A DNA stretch of 64,000 nt from Phycisphaerales bacterium. GTDB taxonomy: Bacteria; Planctomycetota; Phycisphaerae; Phycisphaerales; UBA1924. The stretch's first letter is position 1. Each line of letters starts with the position of its first letter. A program made the position numbers and the translations under genes. The stretch covers positions 17,319 through 81,318 of the forward strand of contig JALHNL010000003.1 in the NCBI GenBank assembly GCA_022843545.1, read 5' to 3'. The notes under the pieces were generated by a model. That model saw only the letters and a list, made by a program, of their open reading frames with translations, had not been told where the DNA came from and did no database searches. Below, in pieces: positions 63,758 to 64,000 of the stretch.

Positions 63758-64000
63758 ATGGTCGCCCGCCGCCCAACCCGCCCGCCAACGATGCGTGGGG
63801 ATACTCTCCTCGACTCCGCCTACGGCGTCCCCTCGCGCGCCTCGCACGGCGACGTCACCCGCATCGGCGGCGCGGGCCTCACGCCCGACGGGCAGTACTC
63901 GGTCGACGACGTGATCCAGTTCGTCAACTGGAACGGCGCCGGCGAGCCCATGGCCGACATCGTCGGCGCCGGCGGCCCGCCCCAGCCCCGCGGCGACGGC
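63758..64000 (+). CDS. Start of a GC-type dockerin-motif protein (truncated by window end)
   Basis: An open frame of 81 codons that runs off the right edge. It contains GGAGLTPDGQYSVDDVIQFV followed by NWNGAGEPMADIVGAGGP, which resembles the calcium-binding DGQ.SVDD.I.F dockerin-like motif common in secreted proteins of Phycisphaerae. The first residues (MVARRPTRPPT) are basic. ATG 63758 is only a plausible start. Dockerin motifs usually sit at the C-terminus, so a second motif or an atypical protein may follow. Confidence 0.5.
   Translation, partial: MVARRPTRPPTMRGDTLLDSAYGVPSRASHGDVTRIGGAGLTPDGQYSVDDVIQFVNWNGAGEPMADIVGAGGPPQPRGDG

Overview
The window is GC-rich chromosomal DNA that looks like a planctomycete of the class Phycisphaerae. 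The signs are an ECF sigma factor overlapping a Ser/Thr kinase with a TPR tail, a secreted collagen-like/S74 protein, proteins with a GC-type dockerin-like motif, a clade II nitrous oxide reductase cluster, and many ATGA/GTGA gene overlaps. No rRNA gene is present, so the taxonomy is inferred from gene content.

Layout. 1-9.6 kb is housekeeping and regulatory: valS (cut by the window edge), a TPR protein, tRNA-Ser(UGA), a kinase/sigma pair and a surface protein. 10-15.2 kb holds an FRG-domain gene divergent from a 1,239-aa protein with a C-terminal PD-(D/E)xK nuclease motif, a candidate defence pair. 15.3-16.3 kb is a decayed MFS transporter, followed by a pdxH-like gene. 18-23.9 kb (minus strand) is an ammonifying nitrite reductase operon: nrfHA behind a fused ResB/CcsA cytochrome c maturation factor and a lipoprotein. 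24.4-35.9 kb (plus strand) is a compact clade II nos operon (cytochrome c, nosZ, nosB-like, nosD, nosF, nosY, nosL) running into an Rrf2 regulator, a stand-alone ScdA_N (DUF542) protein, a CopD-like protein, a cysteine-rich lipoprotein, nnrS and a cupin. A nitronate monooxygenase follows. No nirS, nirK or nor gene is visible, so the window suggests nitrite ammonification plus N2O scavenging rather than full denitrification.

38.2-59.1 kb is an accessory island. Its left end has a phage-like packaging module (ParB-like/DNA methyltransferase, HTH protein, large terminase) with no capsid, portal or tail genes. Its right end has a HARE-HTH protein, a DUF2924 protein and a large serine recombinase, next to tRNA-Ser(GCU). 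Between them lie two defence systems. The first is a CBASS-like locus: a divergent XRE/ImmA regulator pair (CapH/CapP-like), a CD-NTase, a short type II E2-like protein, a second nucleotidyltransferase with its own complete catalytic triad, and a SAVED protein fused to a C-terminal HExxH metallopeptidase-like region. The second is a complete type I Wadjet operon (jetABCD) whose last gene overlaps by 4 bases a secreted FG-GAP/VCBS-repeat gene. The CBASS-like locus, with two nucleotidyltransferases and a predicted peptidase effector, is the best candidate for an undescribed system here.

59.6-64 kb returns to chromosomal genes: two paralogous zinc-ribbon membrane proteins, one broken at a G8 tract, a methionine aminopeptidase, a small membrane protein, several related hairpin repeats, and the start of a dockerin-motif protein cut by the window end.
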